Assembly (NCBI GenBank): GCA_030589715.1
Contig: JAUUVE010000042.1
Coordinates: 1 to 10,781, forward strand
Length of the DNA: 10,781 nucleotides
Direction: 5' to 3'
Origin: Desulfobacteraceae bacterium
GTDB lineage: Bacteria; Desulfobacterota; DSM-4660; Desulfatiglandales; Desulfatiglandaceae
A program made the translations under genes and the position numbers. Under the pieces are notes generated by a model that saw only the letters and a list, made by a program, of their open reading frames with translations, had not been told where the DNA came from and ran no database searches. Below, piece by piece: positions 6,576-10,781 of this stretch. How positions within the stretch are numbered: position 1 is the first letter of the stretch; the number at the start of each line of letters is the position of its first letter.

Positions 6576-6617
6576 ACAAAATTGGTAAGTTCTCAATAAT
6601 CCCTGGCACCACAAAAT

Positions 6618-6645
6618 TTCAATCTTCAATCGTCAATTTTCAATT
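6618..6645. repeat. Tandem heptanucleotide repeat, four copies
   Basis: Four consecutive 7-mers fit NTCAATY on the plus strand: TTCAATC, TTCAATC, GTCAATT and TTCAATT. The array lies directly after the reductase stop (6657 on the minus strand) in the gap before the hydrolase gene. The rest of the gap (6529-6656) holds the hairpin and no gene. TTGACG on the minus strand inside the array resembles a -35 box, but no good -10 box follows. Confidence 0.6.
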
Positions 6646-6656
6646 CTCCGCCGTCC

Positions 6657-7814
6657 CTATATCAATACCTCAAGATCTTCCAGCGGATAGGAAACGCAGG
6701 AATGGACATAGCCAAATTGGTTGTCCGATTTACGAACCAGCGTCCCGGGGGGCTGAAATACCTTCCCCGACAGGATTTTGACCCTACAGATACTGCACTC
6801 ACCCGAACGGCAGAGGGAAGGGACCACTATGCCAGCCTGTTCCAAGGTCACCATGAGCGGCTCTCCTGCACTGCCCTTCAGGGTCTTGTGACCATCGACC
6901 TTAATGGTAAAGAGATCCTCGGCCTTTATCTCCTGAGGCCAACCAGGATAATCAGAGATCCTTGCGGGTGGGCCGTAGGCCTCTTTTCTTATCTTCCTCT
7001 TTGGAATTCCCAGTTTTTCAAGCTCGGGGATACAAAACTCGTACATCTCCTGCGGGCCACAGAGGTAAAATGTCTTATCCTCCAGATGGTCAAGCGTTTC
7101 CCTTATAAGACTACCCGTAATCAATCCGCTGTGGCCCTGATATCCCTCAGCGGGATTTTCAATGACCGGCAGGTAGTGAATATTTTCCGATCGTTCAGAA
7201 ATTGCCTTGAGCGTCTCGTGAAATATTATATCATCAAGATCTTTGTTTCCATAAAAGAGATATATGTTTCGATCCAGACCGCACTCAACGACCTCGCGAA
7301 TCATGCTCATAAAGGGTGTGATGCCACTTCCCCCTGCAAGGCAGACCATTGTCTTTTTATGAAAGAGGGGATTAAAATAGAAATTTCCTGCAGGTCCGGA
7401 ACTCTGGAGGATATGGCCGCTTTCTACGTCATCAAGCAGATAGTTAGAGACCAGTCCCCCTTCTACCCGCCTTACGGTAATATCATAATAGCCGGTCTGA
7501 TTGGGGGCTGAAGAGATGCTGTATGGCCTGGTGGTTCGGATCTTACCTATCTCAAGAAATAGCCCGATATACTGTCCCGCCTGAAAGGGGGGGAGGTATT
7601 GGTTTGTTGAGACCAGTCGCAGCGTTTTGGCGGAGGGGGTTTCTTGGATGATGTCCGATACACGGAGCTCCAGCCGAGGGGGGTGGAGAAGATTGATGTA
7701 CTGCTCGGGTGAATCTTTGTCCACCGAGTAATCTATGCCATACCTTCTGCTTGCTTCGATCTCCTCAACAATCTTACTGTACCCCTCAAATTCCTGAAAA
7801 ATCCCCTTTTTCAT
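6657..7814 (-). CDS. NAD(P)H:FAD oxidoreductase with C-terminal [2Fe-2S] ferredoxin domain
   Basis: Three-domain electron-transfer protein of 385 residues, similar in plan to PaaE, hydroxylase reductases and HCP reductase. The FAD domain carries RPYS (96-99). The NAD(P) domain carries AGGSGITP (160-167) and CGP (252-254). The C-terminal plant-type [2Fe-2S] domain has Cys335-x4-Cys340-x2-Cys343 and Cys373. It would pass hydride electrons one at a time between NAD(P)H and a partner protein, or the reverse. About 45 extra residues precede the FAD domain and are not recognised. The start at 7814 has an excellent GGAGGGAG site. It follows the flavoprotein gene by 13 bases, so that protein is the obvious candidate partner. 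No oxygenase component is visible, which argues against the classical oxygenase-reductase role. Confidence 0.92.
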   Translation of the reverse strand: MKKGIFQEFEGYSKIVEEIEASRRYGIDYSVDKDSPEQYINLLHPPRLELRVSDIIQETPSAKTLRLVSTNQYLPPFQAGQYIGLFLEIGKIRTTRPYSISSAPNQTGYYDITVRRVEGGLVSNYLLDDVESGHILQSSGPAGNFYFNPLFHKKTMVCLAGGSGITPFMSMIREVVECGLDRNIYLFYGNKDLDDIIFHETLKAISERSENIHYLPVIENPAEGYQGHSGLITGSLIRETLDHLEDKTFYLCGPQEMYEFCIPELEKLGIPKRKIRKEAYGPPARISDYPGWPQEIKAEDLFTIKVDGHKTLKGSAGEPLMVTLEQAGIVVPSLCRSGECSICRVKILSGKVFQPPGTLVRKSDNQFGYVHSCVSYPLEDLEVLI

Positions 7815-7827
7815 GATCTCCCTCCAT

Positions 7828-9327
7828 TCAGAGGTTGGGTTTTTTGATTATTGAATTTGCAGCTGAAAGGCCGGCCTCCAAAGTGGACTGAAAGCCACAG
7901 TCGCCGGTCCATCCGCTTGCGAAATAGAGGCCTCCAATGGGAGAGAAGCGCCCGGGCTGGAAGAACAGAGAGTCTTTTGTGTATTGTTCAAAGCCGTAAA
8001 TCGCCCCGTTTGGATGCCCCAGATATCGCATGTGGGTAAGAGGTGTAGCCACTTCCAGCTCTTCAATGTGTTTTCTCACATCCGGAAAAATGTCCTCCAC
8101 CCTACGCAACATGGCCTCGCCGCATCGGTATTTTACCCGGTGATAGTCCGACGGGGGAACGCGCAGCCAGGGGTCTCCATATTTTAGGGTAACGATATTG
8201 GCCTGGCAGGTCCCGGGAGGAGAGAAATCAGGGTCAGCCACATCATAACAGCTCAGGACCATCAGCTCATCATCTATATCCAGTCTTTGCATCCGATTAA
8301 GATTTCTATCAGTGATATCGGTGTTGGCCATGAGAAAGGTGGTGGAGTCGGTGATACCCAACTGTGAGGCCTCACAATCAAATCCCACGAACATTACAAA
8401 TGCAGAAGGGCTGAGTGTTCGTCCCCTCATCTCCCTCAGGGTCTCATTGGGTACGTTTTCGGGGTCGATGAGTTGGACATACGTGGAGACCTGTGATGCA
8501 TTGGCAATGACATGGTTTGCGGGTATGTGATCTCCGTCTTCCGTAATCACACCCTTGACCGCGCCGTCTTCCACGATGATCTTTTTCGCGCCGCAATTAA
8601 AACGAACCGTACCGCCACTGGAGAGAAACCTGTTTATGAGTCCATTGGAGAGGGCCTGGGAGCCGCCCTTTAGGTGAAAGGGCTTAAACTCGATAAAGAC
8701 GAAAAAGAGCATGGCCAGATAGGCAAAGGACAACCTTGTGGGCGGTAAGCCCAAAAAGCCCCAGTAGACCGAAACAACTGCCTTGAGCAAGGGATCGGAA
8801 AATAGCTCATCCAGCACGTCGATTGCAGGCTTGAAGGCATGACTGTAAAGCAGCGGGTATTTTTCACGTGAGGCATCAGGATCCTTAAAGTAGAAGGCCG
8901 CCAGCATCTGGTTGGCATAGCTGTAGACCAGGTCAAAAAACCTCTCTATGCTCTCCTTCTCGTGCGGGAACATCTCTTGGAGTTCAGAAATGACCTGGTC
9001 TTTGCTGGTCTTGAGGGTCAGCCTGAACCCATCGGGCATGGCCACATGGTAAAGATCGTCCATCTCCACGAACTCGAGGTCATCAAGCACCCCCAGGTTA
9101 TCGAGCATCATCCGGAGAGGCCCCGGCTTTTCAGGTGTCCCCATTCCACTGAGCTGGTGAAGTGCCACCTCAAACTCAAACCGGCCACGGCAGAAGCTTG
9201 TGGCGCATCCACCGGGGACGTTATGCCGTTCAAGGAGCAGGACATTGAACCCCTTCTGAGCCAGGCCCGCAGATGCGGTAAGGCCCCCATTACCCGCTCC
9301 AATGACCACCACATCATATCCTTCCAT
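7828..9327 (-). CDS. Phytoene desaturase / retinol saturase-like FAD-dependent oxidoreductase
   Basis: FAD-dependent enzyme of the CrtI/RetSat superfamily, which introduces, isomerises or reduces C=C bonds in hydrophobic substrates. The 499 residues begin with the dinucleotide-binding fold: GAGNGG (10-15), the ribose-binding acid Glu33 and VPGGCATS (37-44). The middle region has a hydrophobic stretch (200-212) leading to HLKGGSQAL (218-226). The typical C-terminal FAD-closing segment starts at about 465 and includes ASGWTGDCGF and STLEAGLSAA. The start is supported by AGGAGGT at 9331-9337, which overlaps the stop codon of the acyl-CoA synthetase gene, so translation is probably coupled. No carotenoid genes (crtB, crtE) are nearby, and the neighbours are acyl-CoA enzymes, so a lipid or unsaturated fatty acyl substrate is more likely than phytoene. 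The exact reaction is unknown. Confidence 0.88.
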   Translation of the reverse strand: MEGYDVVVIGAGNGGLTASAGLAQKGFNVLLLERHNVPGGCATSFCRGRFEFEVALHQLSGMGTPEKPGPLRMMLDNLGVLDDLEFVEMDDLYHVAMPDGFRLTLKTSKDQVISELQEMFPHEKESIERFFDLVYSYANQMLAAFYFKDPDASREKYPLLYSHAFKPAIDVLDELFSDPLLKAVVSVYWGFLGLPPTRLSFAYLAMLFFVFIEFKPFHLKGGSQALSNGLINRFLSSGGTVRFNCGAKKIIVEDGAVKGVITEDGDHIPANHVIANASQVSTYVQLIDPENVPNETLREMRGRTLSPSAFVMFVGFDCEASQLGITDSTTFLMANTDITDRNLNRMQRLDIDDELMVLSCYDVADPDFSPPGTCQANIVTLKYGDPWLRVPPSDYHRVKYRCGEAMLRRVEDIFPDVRKHIEELEVATPLTHMRYLGHPNGAIYGFEQYTKDSLFFQPGRFSPIGGLYFASGWTGDCGFQSTLEAGLSAANSIIKKPNL

Positions 9328-9335
9328 ACAACCTC

Positions 9336-10781
9336 CTACTTTTCCTTCTTTGCCCTTTCCATCTCCATCTCTCTGAGCTTTCTTCGCATGACCTTTCCAA
9401 CGGTGCTCTTTGGAAGCTCATCCATAAATTCCACCAGTTTGGGCACCTTGTAGGCGGCCAGCTTTTCCCTGCAATAGGAGATCACCTCCTCTTCAGTCAG
9501 GGTCTCGCCGGGCTTTGTAACGATAAAGGCCTTGACCGTCTCACCGCGGTAGGGGTCCGGGAGCCCCACGGCACATGCCTCTTGTATCTGGGGGTGCTCA
9601 TACAGGACCTCGTCGATATCCCTGGGGTAGATGTTATATCCACCGGCAATGATCATATCCTTTTTGCGGTCCACAATAAAGAGATACCCTTCGTCGTCCA
9701 TGTAGCCGATATCCCCGGTATAAAACCATCCATCTCTGATGGCATCGGCGGTCTCCTCGGGCTTTTTGTAATATCCTTTGGTGAGCTGGGGGCCCTTTAG
9801 CAGGATCTCACCGGATTCCCCAAGGGCCAGGTCCTTTGTGCCTGTCTTCAGATCCACGATGCGGCAGTCCGTGTCCGTAACCGGGACACCCACACTTCCT
9901 ACCTTGGTCTTTCCTCGCCACGGGTTGGCATGGGAAAGTGGCGAAGTCTCAGTGAGACCGTAAACCTCGACAATGCTCGCCCCTACGCTCTTTTCCCACT
10001 CTCGGATGGTCTCCAGGGCCAGGGGGGCGGCACCGGAGATACACCCTTTTATGAAGGAAAAGTCTGTTTTCTGAAAGTCCGGATGGTTGAGAAGCCCCGC
10101 ATAAATGGTTGGAACGCAAGGAAACCAGTCAGGGCGGTACTTTCGCGTCATCTCGAGGACGATCCCCGGTTCAGGACGGGGGATCAGGATTACAGTCAAA
10201 CCCCTAAAAATACACTGGTTCATGACCGCGGTAAATCCGGCAGAGTGGAAGATCGGAAAGATGCCCATTACAGTCTCCTTGCCATCTTCTGCGTCGAAAA
10301 TCCACGCCTTCAACTGCTGGACATTAATACTGAGGTTGGCATGGCTGAGCATAACGCCTTTGGAGACGCCCGTTGTCCCTCCTGTGTACAAAAGACTGGC
10401 CAGATCGTCAAAGGCCACCCCGGTCTTAGGTGGAGTGGAGGGGTATCTCTTTACGAGGTCCATAAAGTCATGAACGCCCTCCTTTGGATCGGTCTTTCTG
10501 TGCATTTTTTTCTTTACAAATGGAAAGAGCTGCTTCTTGGGGAAGGGGAGGTAATCGCGGATGTGGCAGGCAATTATGGTTTCGATCCCGGTCTTTTCCT
10601 TCAGCTTAAGCATTCTTGGTACTAAGAGATCGAGGCATATGGCCATCTTGGAATCAGAGTCATTGAGCTGGTGCTCCAGTTCACTCTCTGTGTAGAGAGG
10701 GTTGTTCATGACCACCACAGCACCCAATCGGAAGACGGCATAGGCGGCAATCACTACCTGAGGCATATTGGGGAGCAGGAG
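9336..10781 (-). CDS. fadD: Long-chain acyl-CoA synthetase (5' end beyond window)
   Basis: ANL-family ligase that adenylates a fatty or related acid and transfers it to CoA, starting beta-oxidation. The frame is open to the window edge: five residues (LLLPN) precede the first internal methionine, and this LPNMPQ context matches the N-terminal part of FadD, so the true start is outside. Visible motifs, numbered from that methionine: the ATP-binding loop YTGGTTGVSKG (127-137), YGLTETSP (269-276), YTGDIGY (349-355), DRKKDMIIAGGYNIYP (366-381) and the catalytic Lys458 in STVGKVMRRK. The C-terminus is complete and basic. About 50-80 residues are probably missing. It is the most upstream visible gene of the minus-strand cluster. 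The symbol reflects family resemblance; medium-chain or aromatic acids cannot be excluded as substrates. Confidence 0.9.
   Translation of the reverse strand, partial: LLLPNMPQVVIAAYAVFRLGAVVVMNNPLYTESELEHQLNDSDSKMAICLDLLVPRMLKLKEKTGIETIIACHIRDYLPFPKKQLFPFVKKKMHRKTDPKEGVHDFMDLVKRYPSTPPKTGVAFDDLASLLYTGGTTGVSKGVMLSHANLSINVQQLKAWIFDAEDGKETVMGIFPIFHSAGFTAVMNQCIFRGLTVILIPRPEPGIVLEMTRKYRPDWFPCVPTIYAGLLNHPDFQKTDFSFIKGCISGAAPLALETIREWEKSVGASIVEVYGLTETSPLSHANPWRGKTKVGSVGVPVTDTDCRIVDLKTGTKDLALGESGEILLKGPQLTKGYYKKPEETADAIRDGWFYTGDIGYMDDEGYLFIVDRKKDMIIAGGYNIYPRDIDEVLYEHPQIQEACAVGLPDPYRGETVKAFIVTKPGETLTEEEVISYCREKLAAYKVPKLVEFMDELPKSTVGKVMRRKLREMEMERAKKEK

Noticed and set aside
5557..6612. 351-residue version of the hydrolase starting at GTG 6612
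   Set aside because: No ribosome binding site precedes 6612, and the extra N-terminal residues run through the hairpin region; ATG 6528 has a properly spaced GGGAG.
6618..6645. CRISPR array
   Set aside because: The repeat unit is 7 bases in direct tandem with no spacers.
6702..7511. 269-codon open frame on the plus strand
   Set aside because: It lies wholly antisense to the reductase gene, which has full domain motifs and a strong ribosome binding site. The antisense protein shows no recognisable domain.
8962..9453. 163-codon open frame on the plus strand spanning the flavoprotein start and the synthetase end
   Set aside because: Crosses two well-supported minus-strand genes and resembles no known family.
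9930..10625. 231-codon open frame on the plus strand
   Set aside because: Antisense to the acyl-CoA synthetase; composition and lack of motifs indicate a shadow frame.

Overview
The window looks like a contig end from an anaerobic, fatty-acid-oxidising bacterium, most plausibly a member of the Desulfobacterota (Deltaproteobacteria). The grounds are moderate GC, strong AGGAGG-type ribosome binding sites, a plant/trypanosome-like (group III) phosphofructokinase and a cluster of acyl-CoA enzymes. The taxonomic assignment is inference. No mobile element, CRISPR array, tRNA or rRNA is visible.

Layout. Positions 1-115 are an almost pure C tract that interrupts a gene and is probably a sequencing or assembly artefact. 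Real sequence starts at about 116, inside the 3' two thirds of a 6-phosphofructokinase gene (116-895, +). After a 190-base gap with a small palindrome come four plus-strand genes: a glutamine-dependent asparagine-synthetase-like amidotransferase (1086-2972), a compact glutamate-cysteine-ligase-like (GCS2 family) enzyme (2989-3915), a glutaredoxin (3942-4199) and a MaoC/PhaJ-type hydratase (4260-4691). These meet, with a gap of only 16 bases, a minus-strand cluster that reads leftward from the right edge: a long-chain acyl-CoA synthetase cut by the window end, a phytoene-desaturase/retinol-saturase-like flavoprotein, an NAD(P)H:FAD:[2Fe-2S] reductase, a metallo-beta-lactamase-fold hydrolase and an enoyl-CoA hydratase/isomerase.

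How the genes may work together. The minus-strand genes form a coherent lipid/acyl-CoA unit: activation of an acid by FadD, redox change at a C=C bond by the flavoprotein with electrons possibly handled by the adjacent iron-sulfur reductase, then hydration or isomerisation by the crotonase. The convergent MaoC-type hydratase could belong to the same chemistry. The plus-strand trio of amidotransferase, GCS2 ligase and glutaredoxin is the most unusual part. Two amide-forming enzymes sit beside a thiol-disulfide protein, with no glutathione synthetase in view, which raises the hypothesis of an amidated or otherwise unusual gamma-glutamyl thiol or peptide.

Non-coding signals worth noting are a strong hairpin and a four-copy heptanucleotide repeat in the 128-base gap between the reductase and hydrolase genes, and a palindrome about 50 bases upstream of the amidotransferase.
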